Source: a virus. Taken from it: a stretch of DNA of 39,997 nt. The notes under the pieces are model-generated. The model saw nothing but the letters and a program-made list of their open reading frames with translations, ran no database searches and was not told the origin of the DNA. Shown here piece after piece: positions 25,510 to 32,246 of this stretch; within the stretch, counting starts at the first letter, position 1, and each line of letters opens with the position of its first letter. The stretch lies in IMG/VR virus record IMGVR_UViG_3300033994_001464, positions 1 to 39,997 of that record; one strand, 5' to 3'. A program made the position numbers and the translations under genes.

Positions 25510-26030
25510 CACTTCCCGGTTGAACCGTGCCCGCCAGCGCCTCGCTCAGTTTCATCAAGCTCGTCGACTTCGATGAAGTCCACGGGGATTAGCTTCTCAA
25601 TGACAAGTTGAGCGATCCTATCCCCGGAATTGTAAATCTCAGATAGATCGTGTTGGCGAAACGTAACCTGAATCTCACCAGTGTAACCAGCGTCAATGAT
25701 GCCTACACTGTTTGACAGCGTGAGCGATAGCTTCCTAATGCTTGACCGCGGGTAAATCTTGCCAACGTATCCCTCTGGAATCTGGACGCAAAGCCCGGTC
25801 CCGTAAATAACTTGTCTATTAACGCCATAAGACACGCTAACGGCGGTTAGATCATAACCAGCGTCTTGCTTGTGTTGTTTTTTAGGGATCTGCGCTTTCT
25901 GGTGGATGCGCTTAAACTTGATTTTGAGCTCCATCGGGACTACCTTATATGTTTCTGTGATATAAGGTAAATTTACAATAGAATGCGCGTTATCACTAAA
26001 TAACCCTGATTTCAATTCATCGTATTCCAT
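25509..26030 (-). CDS. dut: dUTPase (dUTP diphosphatase)
   Basis: A 173-residue trimeric-type dUTPase that hydrolyses dUTP to dUMP, lowering uracil incorporation and feeding dTTP synthesis. All five motifs are present in order: AGYDL (57-61), PRSSI (94-98), GIIDAGYTGEI (110-120, with catalytic D113), GDRIAQLV (136-143) and the C-terminal RGAGGHGSTG (163-172). I choose the ATG at 26030 because it lies one base after the upstream stop. This adds about 32 residues ahead of the usual start. Alternative starts are 26051 and 25934, the last giving a standard 141-residue enzyme. The extension may be a leader or a fused short peptide. Confidence 0.93.
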   Translation of the reverse strand: MEYDELKSGLFSDNAHSIVNLPYITETYKVVPMELKIKFKRIHQKAQIPKKQHKQDAGYDLTAVSVSYGVNRQVIYGTGLCVQIPEGYVGKIYPRSSIRKLSLTLSNSVGIIDAGYTGEIQVTFRQHDLSEIYNSGDRIAQLVIEKLIPVDFIEVDELDETERGAGGHGSTGK

Positions 26031-26031
26031 A

Positions 26032-26247
26032 TTAAAAATCTCCTGATTCAATTTTTGAAGCTACATCAAATAGGCTATTAGTGAATTGATATTCATAATC
26101 ATATTTGCCTTTTTTCATTACTCCTACGTTGTAGCCGATTTGTTTGGATATTTTAATCTCAGTCAAATGCGCTCCAACTTCAATTTCATTACACGATTCA
26201 AGCAGATACCTTAATGCTTCTTCTATTTCTTCTGTTTTAGTTTTCAT
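26032..26247 (-). CDS. Small unknown protein in the early block
   Basis: A 71-residue, acidic, helical-then-beta protein. I choose the ATG at 26247 (MKTKTEEIEE); the open frame extends upstream to 26319 but that part overlaps the cysteine-rich neighbour. The start overlaps that neighbour by 11 bp, and the stop is one base before the dUTPase start. No family recognised. Confidence 0.7.
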   Translation of the reverse strand: MKTKTEEIEEALRYLLESCNEIEVGAHLTEIKISKQIGYNVGVMKKGKYDYEYQFTNSLFDVASKIESGDF

Positions 26248-26419
26248 CTTCTTCTGTTTTATCTGACTCCCAACACGGCATTGTCTTTGGCTCGCTGCAT
26301 CTAGACACCCTAGCATCAATCCTTCGCGCTTCCTGCATCACTTCATGCGTAAGGCTTCGGTGACACGGGCCGAAATGTTTGCATCCGTCGCCTGAACAAA
26401 AAGTTCTATCGAAATTCAT
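26237..26419 (-). CDS. Cysteine-rich small protein
   Basis: A 60-residue protein with five cysteines. The N-terminal part has CSGDGCKHFGPCHRS (C8, C13, C18), and later ones are in RCSEPKTMPCW. The spacing suggests a small metal-binding or disulfide domain, and Cys-rich proteins of this size starting MNF-R-FC are often seen in phage early operons. It overlaps the upstream gene by 14 bp and the downstream one by 11 bp, which indicates translational coupling. Function unknown. Confidence 0.72.
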   Translation of the reverse strand: MNFDRTFCSGDGCKHFGPCHRSLTHEVMQEARRIDARVSRCSEPKTMPCWESDKTEEDEN

Positions 26420-26603
26420 TTAGTAAATCTGTCAATTCCTTGCGATTATCTTGGATAGCAAGCAATTCCTCATATTCGCTAATGAATCTGGGTGTTCCTG
26501 GAATTTCCCGGCTTCCATAATCGTATCCCATCTTCTCAGCGAGCTTGAGGGATTTTTCTATTTTTCCTAAAAACTCAACATCAACAAGAATTTGCTTATT
26601 CAT
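26406..26603 (-). CDS. Small helical protein
   Basis: A 65-residue, charged, mostly helical protein from the ATG at 26603 (an in-frame start at 26612 would add three residues). Hydrophobic residues are spaced as in two amphipathic helices separated by YGSREIPGTPRFI. Its start lies in one copy of a 19-bp near-repeat shared with the end of the upstream gene. No family recognised. Confidence 0.7.
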   Translation of the reverse strand: MNKQILVDVEFLGKIEKSLKLAEKMGYDYGSREIPGTPRFISEYEELLAIQDNRKELTDLLNEFR

Positions 26604-26660
26604 ATTATGCACTTTTTTAACAACAAACAGTTTTGTCGCTCATATTATGCGCTTTTTTCA
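26601..26660 (-). repeat. Near-identical 19-bp direct repeat flanking an 8-codon ORF
   Basis: On the minus strand AAAAAAGYGCATAATATGA occurs twice, 40 bp apart, with one mismatch (26641-26659 region and 26601-26619 region). The first copy overlaps the end of the upstream gene and offers an ATG beginning an 8-residue ORF (MSDKTVCC, 26643 to 26617). The second copy supplies the real start of the next gene at 26603. It may be a duplication that left a remnant leader, or a short upstream ORF controlling the next gene. Confidence 0.55.
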
Positions 26661-26842
26661 CGCCATTCGCGAAAAGCAATCGAAAGATATTCCTTGCCGC
26701 CGCTCTTTGGGGTCTTGATCCAAGCGGAAATGTCCCACTTCTGGCCTGACACGGTTGCTTGCCCTTTGTAGTCTGGGTGCTTCTCTTCGACTTTATTCTG
26801 ATTCAGGAACAGGGCGGCGGTGTTGTCTTTAGTTTCAAACAT
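26645..26842 (-). CDS. Small DUF736-like or ssDNA-binding-type protein
   Basis: A 65-residue protein beginning MFETKDNTAALFLNQNKVEE, followed by HPDYKGQATVSGQKWDISAW and a GGKEYLSIAFREW end. This order (an N-terminal short strand with asparagines, a G-x-W core, then K-S-G-G-K-x-Y-L-S) is typical of the small OB-like proteins in phage early operons, grouped around DUF736. Such proteins are thought to bind single-stranded DNA. It overlaps its upstream neighbour by 8 bp. Role inferred from resemblance. Confidence 0.65.
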   Translation of the reverse strand: MFETKDNTAALFLNQNKVEEKHPDYKGQATVSGQKWDISAWIKTPKSGGKEYLSIAFREWREKSA

Positions 26843-27029
26843 TAGTTATTTTGTAGTTAGTGTTAGTGAGGCTGAATTGTTTTGCGGCTGCTTTAGCCTC
26901 ATCGGTAGTCGCAAATTTTGTAGCGTGTTGTTTATCGCGTAATTCAAGCCACGAGTCACGCTTTTTTTCTCCGTATCCTTCAATTAACAGAAGGCAATTC
27001 GTCTCCCGATGTTGCAGGCAGAACGGCAT
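26835..27029 (-). CDS. Small unknown protein
   Basis: A 64-residue protein with a short cysteine/histidine N-terminus (MPFCLQHRET), then a beta strand and an alanine-rich helix (TTDEAKAAAKQFSL). The ending NTNYKITNV is a strand. This layout, with a helical -DEAKAAA- element, is like small SPOR/WGR-like host-interaction domains, but I cannot assign one. It starts one base into the stop of the previous gene (27029 shared) and overlaps the next gene by 8 bp. Confidence 0.65.
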   Translation of the reverse strand: MPFCLQHRETNCLLLIEGYGEKKRDSWLELRDKQHATKFATTDEAKAAAKQFSLTNTNYKITNV

Positions 27030-27214
27030 TAAACGTCCTCAGGGTGCTTAAACCCGTGAAGTGCTTTGTATAGCTCGAAGTTTTCCTTGCGGAGTTTATG
27101 GATTGTTTCCTTAACTAACGCTTCTGCTTCTTTAATAGCCTCACAGACAGATTCCTCGCCATCAAATGTTGAATCCCAGCAGATTTTCTTAAACGCTTCT
27201 TCAATTTCTTTCAT
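27029..27214 (-). CDS. Small helical protein
   Basis: A 61-residue, acidic, helical protein from the ATG at 27214 (MKEIEEAFKKI). An upstream in-frame start at 27229 adds five residues and overlaps the neighbour. A likely coiled-coil stretch is at about 30-52 (ALVKETIHKLRKENFELYKA). It sits 2 bp after the upstream gene. No family recognised. Confidence 0.68.
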   Translation of the reverse strand: MKEIEEAFKKICWDSTFDGEESVCEAIKEAEALVKETIHKLRKENFELYKALHGFKHPEDV

Positions 27215-27216
27215 AA

Positions 27217-27414
27217 TTAAAACCACCAAGTTGAGAAGCCACCAGCATTAACTTTCTCTGAAAGCTCATCATGAAACATATCTTCCATATCATGAGGGAT
27301 TTCAAACTCATCACCGTTTTTCCATACCTTCACAGGCTCAAGCGATTCAATGGTTAGATCAAAATTAACACGGTAAGTATCCCCGTCTATTTCAAGCGTA
27401 GCGTTACCCTTCAT
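27217..27414 (-). CDS. Small beta-rich acidic protein
   Basis: A 65-residue acidic protein: an N-terminal beta hairpin (NATLEIDGDTYRVNFDL), an aspartate/glutamate-rich helix around HDMEDMFHDELSEK, and an unusual C-terminus GGFSTWWF. Its ATG is inside the last codons of the micro-ORF at 27404-27469 (11-bp overlap), so it is the downstream member of a coupled chain. No family recognised. Confidence 0.68.
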   Translation of the reverse strand: MKGNATLEIDGDTYRVNFDLTIESLEPVKVWKNGDEFEIPHDMEDMFHDELSEKVNAGGFSTWWF

Positions 27415-27469
27415 TAGATATAAAATTACTGATTGCCATAACTAACAAACATGCGAGCAGGAAGCTCAT
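27404..27469 (-). CDS. Micro-ORF, 21-residue hydrophobic peptide
   Basis: The peptide reads MSFLLACLLVMAIS followed by NFISNEG. It consists mainly of one hydrophobic helix. Its ATG overlaps the stop of the 33-residue micro-ORF in ATGA, and its end overlaps the start of the gene at 27414. It is too short for statistical support on its own. The coupling and consistent hydrophobic nature of the series are the only evidence. Confidence 0.4.
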   Translation of the reverse strand: MSFLLACLLVMAISNFISNEG

Positions 27470-27567
27470 TTAAGTATATTCTTAATTTCGGCGGTTAGGA
27501 AAATGCAAGTCAATATAAGCAAGTAACACGATATAATCAGGAATATCGTAAATAAAATATCAATCAT
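27466..27567 (-). CDS. Micro-ORF, 33-residue single-membrane-segment peptide
   Basis: The peptide has one long Ile/Leu/Cys-rich segment (about residues 2-25) followed by a charged end, AEIKNILK. This ending closely resembles LEIKDIFK of the preceding 37-residue micro-ORF, so the two may be duplicates. It starts and ends in ATGA junctions. Likely an inner-membrane peptide with its C-terminus in the cytoplasm or periplasm. Confidence 0.5.
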   Translation of the reverse strand: MIDILFTIFLIISCYLLILTCIFLTAEIKNILK

Positions 27568-27677
27568 TTGAAAATATCCTTAATTTCTAGAATTGTATTT
27601 GCCAGAATAGATAGGCATAGCAACGCTAATCCAAATGAAATAATTCCTAATATGATAATAATTAACGTCTCAATCAT
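27564..27677 (-). CDS. Micro-ORF, 37-residue single-membrane-segment peptide
   Basis: The peptide is a hydrophobic helix (about residues 4-27, ILGIISFGLALLCL core) with the charged tail LEIKDIFK. Its ATG overlaps the stop of the two-TM gene upstream in ATGA and its stop overlaps the next micro-ORF in ATGA. Similar in size, arrangement and tail to the following 33-residue peptide, which suggests tandem duplication. Confidence 0.52.
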   Translation of the reverse strand: MIETLIIIILGIISFGLALLCLSILANTILEIKDIFK

Positions 27678-27874
27678 TTTTTGTAAATTAGTAAAACCGC
27701 AAGCAACCCGCTGGTAACTGCTAGAACCAGAGAAGTCCACCCAGTTAGTGAGTAAGCATTATTTGACGCTACATCGAAAAACACAATGGAAAAAAACACG
27801 TTGAGCCCAATCCAAACACCCGTGTTTCTCGGGGGCTCCTCTAGCACGTATGGCTTTTTTTCTGGGATAAACAT
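27674..27874 (-). CDS. Small two-TM membrane protein
   Basis: A 66-residue protein from the ATG at 27874, one base after the upstream stop. Two hydrophobic segments are visible: about residues 20-36 (VWIGLNVFFSIVFFDVA) and about 46-64 (WTSLVLAVTSGLLAVLLIY). A short polar N-terminus rich in Pro/Glu/Lys precedes them. It would sit in the inner membrane as a hairpin. ATGA coupling to the 37-residue micro-ORF makes it the head of the membrane chain. It could be a superinfection or lysis-timing factor, but there is no specific motif. Confidence 0.65.
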   Translation of the reverse strand: MFIPEKKPYVLEEPPRNTGVWIGLNVFFSIVFFDVASNNAYSLTGWTSLVLAVTSGLLAVLLIYKK

Positions 27875-27875
27875 A

Positions 27876-28382
27876 TTAACGCAACTCTTTAAGAAAGGAC
27901 TGCTTATTTTCAAGAATTTCCGTCAAGCATTCAAGCTCTTTTATCATAATTTCAATGTCGATATTTGTGTATTTAGACATGAGCCTTAGTGTTAGAGATT
28001 CTTTTGTGAAATCCTCACTCCAAGCATAAATCGCAAGTGAGCATTCTTTAATGTGACGGTCGGGCGTTAAAGTTATTGGAAACGTTGATGCTGTGATATT
28101 GCTGTACCACCCTTTATCTTCTAGCCATAAGTTTATAGCATCTTGGGAGATGTTTAATTTTGGGTAATAAACATTTGGATTATATTGAAAGTAATACCTA
28201 TTTACTTCCTCTCGGTGTTCTTCCTCTGTTAATTTGTATCCGTCAATATACCAATCTACACATTGTCCATGCGGACCAATTACAGCAGGACCGTGGATTC
28301 TGTGCAGTCTGCGGTGAAAAAGAGGATTGTAATGGTAAGTAAATCCAGCGGAAGAAGTTCTTACTGATGGATGTTTGCTCAT
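27876..28382 (-). CDS. Unknown protein with one hydrophilic WYIDG-type repeat unit
   Basis: A 168-residue protein from the ATG at 28382, one base after the ERF stop. Residues of about 20-52 carry one unit of the pattern HRxHGPAV ... WYIDG, otherwise found as tandem repeats in larger phage and bacterial proteins. The rest is helical and charged. A lone repeat copy suggests either a degenerate relative or a small adaptor. Function unknown. Confidence 0.68.
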   Translation of the reverse strand: MSKHPSVRTSSAGFTYHYNPLFHRRLHRIHGPAVIGPHGQCVDWYIDGYKLTEEEHREEVNRYYFQYNPNVYYPKLNISQDAINLWLEDKGWYSNITASTFPITLTPDRHIKECSLAIYAWSEDFTKESLTLRLMSKYTNIDIEIMIKELECLTEILENKQSFLKELR

Positions 28383-28383
28383 A

Positions 28384-29067
28384 TCACTTCCAACCCTCAT
28401 CAATTGTTTCGGTTTTCTTGGCCGGTTTGGACAGCGACTTCAACTCATATTTTCTGACTTCCTTAACTTCTCCGGACCCGAGTTTTTCCTTTACTTTGTC
28501 TTTAACCTGAGTGAGTGCCTCAGTTGACGCCTTGTTCACCGTGGCTTCCCTGTAGGCTTTCTTGTATTCTGTCTCAAGCTCTTCCAGAGTTGTCACAGAC
28601 TCCAATTTCTCGCAAGCATCCGCAAGCGAAAAATATTTATGCTCGCACTCTGGTTGCTGTGTTTGCTGTGTTTGCCGGGGCATGGCGGCGTTCCCGTCGT
28701 CATCATCTTGCACGACGCCAATAGCGGAGGCTAGAGCGTAGCGACGAGCGTAGCTAATCGCGCTGCCTAGTCCCTGCGGGTCTTGCTTGCCCACAGGAAT
28801 TTGCCAAGTGGATTCAATCCACTCGCCAGACACGTGTGTTACACGTGTTGTCAGTGTGGTTTTCTCAAGCTCATTCGAGCCCACCATCTGGATCACTGAC
28901 AAGCCGCTTGATGTTAGCGGCTCCCTGATGGCATCCCATACGCTCGCAAGGTCTGCATACTTGCTGTTGAAATGCGGATTCCGCGAATCCTTGATGGCCG
29001 GTTTCATTGCGGCTTGAGCCTTAACCAAGGCATCTGCGATTTTCGTGATTGTATCTGATGTTTTCAT
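28384..29067 (-). CDS. erf: ERF-family single-strand annealing protein
   Basis: A 227-residue recombinase that anneals complementary single strands in phage recombination and genome circularisation. The N-terminal domain fits the ERF family: an AAMKPAIKDSRNPHFNSKYA segment (residues 19-38), a strand-rich middle (TLTTRVTHVSGEWIESTWQI), and GLGSAISYARRYALASAIG (99-117) with the Gly/Arg/Tyr pattern typical of the fold. An acidic run (DDDDG) and a lysine-rich tail follow. It lies just after the exonuclease gene, making a two-component recombination pair of the Redβ/exo or RecT/RecE type. Confidence 0.93.
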   Translation of the reverse strand: MKTSDTITKIADALVKAQAAMKPAIKDSRNPHFNSKYADLASVWDAIREPLTSSGLSVIQMVGSNELEKTTLTTRVTHVSGEWIESTWQIPVGKQDPQGLGSAISYARRYALASAIGVVQDDDDGNAAMPRQTQQTQQPECEHKYFSLADACEKLESVTTLEELETEYKKAYREATVNKASTEALTQVKDKVKEKLGSGEVKEVRKYELKSLSKPAKKTETIDEGWK

Positions 29068-29069
29068 AT

Positions 29070-29819
29070 TTATCTGAGGCTAATTGTTTTCACTTCTGGT
29101 AAGCCGTTCCAAACTCCGCTGGTCAGGCACTCCGCGTAAATTTCGATGTCTTTTCTATACTCATCGCGTCCACGGGCAAGAAAAAAATCGTCTGAACAAA
29201 AAACTTGACAGAGGTATGGCGGCTCCTTCTCAACCACGATAAAGTTAAACCGGCTGATTTTCAGCGCATCGCAATAGAAAGCCGCTTGAACGTGGTAACG
29301 GAATTTCATTGCGTCCCATTCAAACCCGCCAATGTCCTTTGTGGTTTTTAGGTCTGTGATTAGGTTTGACCCCACGATGTCCGGGCGTGCCCGGCAAAGG
29401 ACTTCGCTGTCCTGATCCATCCAATACACCGACGGCTCAATGAGTTGAGCCTCTAAAAGAATCCGCCTTGCCTCTGAGTTTTTAAGGATTGACTCACGAA
29501 TTTCAATCAGTTGCTTGGTCTCCTCTGCCGTCACGATTTCCAGACCTCTGAGCTGGGCATCCTCAACGAATCGCTTACCTGCCGATGTCCGCTTATCGAA
29601 ATCTGGCGGGGCAATGACATAATCCTCAGGGATTTCATTTGGCTCCAACACCCACGTGTGAACCAACTCCCCCCAGCGCATTGCAGGCGTCTGTTTCGTC
29701 GGATTTTCCTGATGGTATTTGTAGAGTGCTGGGCACCTGCGGATTAGGTCCAGCCCGTGCTTTGAGATGTGCTCTCTGTCCGCGTGGTATGTCGATGCTT
29801 TTTGGTTCTCGATAATCAT
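29070..29819 (-). CDS. PD-(D/E)XK exonuclease, RecE/exodeoxyribonuclease VIII-like
   Basis: A 249-residue nuclease from the ATG at 29819, 7 bp after its upstream neighbour's stop. The PD-(D/E)XK core is complete: GELVHTWVLEP (H54 region), ARPDIVG (D147), DLKT (D156 and K158), and FRYHVQAAFY with the characteristic glutamine near 173. This fits the RecE-type (PDDEXK_1/DUF3799) 5'-3' exonucleases that make single-stranded tails for the annealing protein encoded immediately downstream. Its role would be in recombination-dependent replication or in repair of ends. A long in-frame extension to 29885 overlaps the upstream gene and is not used. Confidence 0.9.
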   Translation of the reverse strand: MIIENQKASTYHADREHISKHGLDLIRRCPALYKYHQENPTKQTPAMRWGELVHTWVLEPNEIPEDYVIAPPDFDKRTSAGKRFVEDAQLRGLEIVTAEETKQLIEIRESILKNSEARRILLEAQLIEPSVYWMDQDSEVLCRARPDIVGSNLITDLKTTKDIGGFEWDAMKFRYHVQAAFYCDALKISRFNFIVVEKEPPYLCQVFCSDDFFLARGRDEYRKDIEIYAECLTSGVWNGLPEVKTISLR

Positions 29820-29826
29820 TTTGTTT

Positions 29827-30090
29827 CTATTCTGAGATTTCAGTATTTCCGCATACCCACGCGTTTTCGGATGCCCAACATTCACCGTTTTGGCTCAGGT
29901 TTCGCTCGGCTTCAATCCACCCGCCAAGATAGCCATCCTTCACGTCGCCAAAATCTTTCAGTGCTCGGATTCTGCGGACAGTCACGCCGCGCACTTCTTT
30001 CGTCTCTTCTGTTAGTTCGTATTTCGTTTTGTTTAATTTCCCTTGCGTTGGCGCAAGTTCGAGCGGATGATGGGCACCTGATGAAAACAT
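29827..30090 (-). CDS. Small-repeat protein, head of the leftward operon
   Basis: An 87-residue protein from the ATG at 30090. The region from about residue 20 onward (KTKYELTEETKEVRG, RIRALKDFGDVKDGYLGGWI) is the conserved start of a family of phage proteins that otherwise continue into many polymer-forming hexapeptide-like repeats. Here it ends after about one repeat (ENAWVCGNTEIS), so it looks truncated or minimal. The first 19 residues are poorly conserved-looking. Its start codon overlaps that of the divergent HTH gene by 10 bp. No other ATG, GTG or TTG is in frame closer to the conserved part. Function unknown. Confidence 0.72.
   Translation of the reverse strand: MFSSGAHHPLELAPTQGKLNKTKYELTEETKEVRGVTVRRIRALKDFGDVKDGYLGGWIEAERNLSQNGECWASENAWVCGNTEISE
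30042..30057. promoter_or_regulatory. Inverted repeat CTTGCG-TTGG-CGCAAG, candidate operator
   Basis: Perfect 6-bp arms with a 4-base spacer lie 23 bp upstream of the HTH gene ATG and inside the 5' end of the divergent small-repeat gene. It is the obvious candidate binding site for the HTH protein at a divergent control region. A stem-loop in the leftward mRNA is the alternative, since the repeat lies within that coding sequence. Confidence 0.5.
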
Positions 30091-30260
30091 TGCAACAAGA
30101 AATTTTAGAAAAAATCGAAGCGAAGCGAGAGAGAAAAAAACTCCCTCGCTACTTGCTGCTAGAGAAGGCCGGGATTGCTGAATCCACCTACTACAGGTGG
30201 ATTTCGGGCGAGTTTCGCCCACGGCTTTCAACGCTGGAGAGGCTGTTAAACAGTATTTAA
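30081..30260 (+). CDS. Small helix-turn-helix regulator
   Basis: A 59-residue protein with a charged N-terminal helix (EILEKIEAKRERKKL), then LLLEKAGIAESTYYRWISGE, a classical XRE/Cro-type helix-turn-helix with the second helix TYYRW typical of the recognition helix, and a short end (LSTLERLLNSI). It lies directly before the helicase gene (3 bp gap) with its ATG overlapping the divergent gene start. It probably controls the switch between the leftward recombination block and the rightward replication block, via the inverted repeat at 30042-30057. Confidence 0.82.
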   Translation: MKTLQQEILEKIEAKRERKKLPRYLLLEKAGIAESTYYRWISGEFRPRLSTLERLLNSI

Positions 30261-30263
30261 AAA

Positions 30264-31682
30264 GTGTTTAAACTACGTCAATACCAGGAAGATGCCGTCA
30301 CGGGGTTGCGCGATGCTTTCAAACAAGGCCGTCGAGCCCCACTTCTAGTTGCCCCCACGGGCGCAGGAAAAACGATGATTTTCTCTCACATCACGCAAGG
30401 TGCGGCAGCTAAAGGAAACCGCGTGCTAATCCTCGTCCATCGCGCTGAGTTGCTCCAGCAGACTCACGATGCTCTCAACTCACTAGGTGTTAAACACGGT
30501 TTAATCGCCGCTAACAGGACGCCGGACCCTACGCAAATGGTTCAACTTGCCAGCGTCCAGACGCTTGTGAGGCGGATGGATAGGCTACAGCCCCCGGACT
30601 TAATCGTGCTTGACGAAGCGCACCACTGCGCGGCTGGCTCATGGAAGAAAATCATCACTCGATTCCGTGCTGCTAGGCTTATTGGAGTCACAGCAACTCC
30701 CGAGAGGCTTGACGGCAAGGGGCTCTCTGATGTTTTTGACGCACTGGTGCTCGGTCCAGAAGTCAAGGCGTTAATATCTGACGGATTCCTTGCGCCTCCT
30801 GTTTATTATGCTCCGAGCGTGCTTGACCTTTCTGGAGTCGGGAAACGGATGGGCGATTTCTCGGTCTCTGACCTTGAGAAAATCACGAACAAGCCTTCGA
30901 TCACTGGGTGCGCGGTCGATCATTACGGGAGGCTTGCGTCTGGCCTTCCTGCCGTGGTTTTCTGTGCCTCAATCCGTCATGCCGAGGAAGTCGCCGCTCA
31001 GTTTTGCAACGCTGGCTATAGGTTTGAAGTTATCGACGGGACACTCGCGCCTGAGATTCGCAAGCAGAGAGTGAAAGATTTAGCAAGCGGAAAAATCCAA
31101 GGTTTAACATCGTGTGACATTATCAGCGAGGGTTTTGACTTGCCAGTTGTGACGGTGGCAATCTTACTCCGAGCGACTCAAAGCCTTGGATTGCACTTGC
31201 AACAAGTGGGGCGTGTGTTGCGGACGCACCCCGATAAAAGTCAAGCGATAATTCTTGACCACGTTGGGAACTGTATGCGTCACGGATTAGCAGAGGAACC
31301 TAGGGACTGGTCACTTGAAGGTGCGAAGGCTCGCAAATCCAAAGAGAAGTCTGACCCGTCGCTTCGTAACCGGCAGTGTCCAGCGTGTTACGCTGTGCAT
31401 CCCGTTGGCCCGTCTTGCCCTCAGTGCGGTCATATTTACGTTGTTAAAACACATGAAATTGAGCGCCGTGAAGGAGAGCTTGTGATGATTCACACTGAAA
31501 TGTATGGCAGGCAATCAAAGAGTGAACGGGAGGAATTAGAGCGTGCTCTATCCAAGGAAAAACGAGCAGAGCAAGGAAAAGCGCAGGATTTAAGATCTTT
31601 GATTGACCTTGCGAAGCTACGCGGATACAGAAACCCTTACGCCTGGGCAGGACATATTTTGAAATCACGCGGAAAATTATGA
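30264..31682 (+). CDS. SF2 DEAD/H-box helicase with C-terminal zinc ribbon
   Basis: A 472-residue helicase starting at GTG 30264, 3 bp after the HTH stop. Motif I is APTGAGKT (residues 30-37), motif II DEAH (117-120), motif III TAT (143-145), and motif VI QQVGRVLR near 305-312. It belongs to the SF2 group of type III-restriction/UvsW-like helicases often found in phage replication operons. A C-terminal zinc ribbon (CPAC ... CPQC near residues 373-393) follows the second RecA domain, and a charged coiled tail ends it. It may unwind or reanneal branched DNA during recombination-dependent replication. Confidence 0.93.
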   Translation: MFKLRQYQEDAVTGLRDAFKQGRRAPLLVAPTGAGKTMIFSHITQGAAAKGNRVLILVHRAELLQQTHDALNSLGVKHGLIAANRTPDPTQMVQLASVQTLVRRMDRLQPPDLIVLDEAHHCAAGSWKKIITRFRAARLIGVTATPERLDGKGLSDVFDALVLGPEVKALISDGFLAPPVYYAPSVLDLSGVGKRMGDFSVSDLEKITNKPSITGCAVDHYGRLASGLPAVVFCASIRHAEEVAAQFCNAGYRFEVIDGTLAPEIRKQRVKDLASGKIQGLTSCDIISEGFDLPVVTVAILLRATQSLGLHLQQVGRVLRTHPDKSQAIILDHVGNCMRHGLAEEPRDWSLEGAKARKSKEKSDPSLRNRQCPACYAVHPVGPSCPQCGHIYVVKTHEIERREGELVMIHTEMYGRQSKSEREELERALSKEKRAEQGKAQDLRSLIDLAKLRGYRNPYAWAGHILKSRGKL

Positions 31683-31903
31683 AAACAGAAGAAGAACAAA
31701 AAATGAGCGAAATGCAGGCAGGTGCGCCTTACGTTGTCACTAGGGGAAGCAAGGATGGCGAGTTTCGCAAAGGCGACCGTATTGTATTGATGTCAGGCGG
31801 GGATATAGTGCTGCCTAGCTTTGGGTTGATGCACGCTGCCGATGTGCCGGAAGCAACACGCGGAATGCGGGTTTGTCCCATACCTCAGGAGGACGAGGAA
31901 TGA
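31679..31903 (+). CDS. Small unknown protein in the replication operon
   Basis: A 74-residue acidic protein, starting in an ATGA overlap with the helicase stop. It has a beta domain with TRGSKDGEFRKGDRIVL and a Gly-rich loop (MSGGD), and ends in an acidic tail. An alternative ATG (MSEMQAG) lies 9 codons in. Its stop overlaps the VRR-NUC start in ATGA, so it is coupled on both sides. No family recognised, though similar small proteins of this kind are common near phage primases. Confidence 0.72.
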   Translation: MKTEEEQKMSEMQAGAPYVVTRGSKDGEFRKGDRIVLMSGGDIVLPSFGLMHAADVPEATRGMRVCPIPQEDEE

Positions 31904-32241
31904 AAGAAAAAGAACTTCAGCAGTTAATCCACCGGACCCTCGGGAGCAGGAAAGACACGCGGCTTTTCCGTAACCAAGTGGGCGTGTATCGCCTTGAAGA
32001 TGGCCGTGTTATTGCAAGTGGCTTGCATAAGGGAAGCGCGGATCTTATCGGTTGGCAGACGATTGAAGTGACGCCTGAAATGGTTGGGAAAAAACTTGCT
32101 GTTTTCCTCTCAGTTGAAGTAAAAACTGAGACCGGGCGTGTGTCGCCTGAGCAAAGTGTGTGGTTAGACGTAGTTAAAAAAGCCGGTGGCATTGCGTTTG
32201 TCGCAAGAAATCTTGAAGAGCTAGATAAAAATTTACTATAA
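31900..32241 (+). CDS. VRR-NUC nuclease (Holliday-junction/flap type)
   Basis: A 113-residue stand-alone VRR-NUC domain of the PD-(D/E)XK superfamily. The core is visible: an early glutamate (E4/LQQLIHRTL), GSADLIG (45-51, D48), and VEVK (72-75, E73, K75), with a Q near 85 in SPEQSVWLD. Short viral members of this family cut branched or looped DNA structures and are usually found beside primase-helicase genes, as here. The start at 31900 has a strong AGGAGG-type Shine-Dalgarno 8 bp upstream and an ATGA overlap. The longer frame to 31873 is not used. Confidence 0.9.
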   Translation: MKEKELQQLIHRTLGSRKDTRLFRNQVGVYRLEDGRVIASGLHKGSADLIGWQTIEVTPEMVGKKLAVFLSVEVKTETGRVSPEQSVWLDVVKKAGGIAFVARNLEELDKNLL

Positions 32242-32246
32242 AATAA

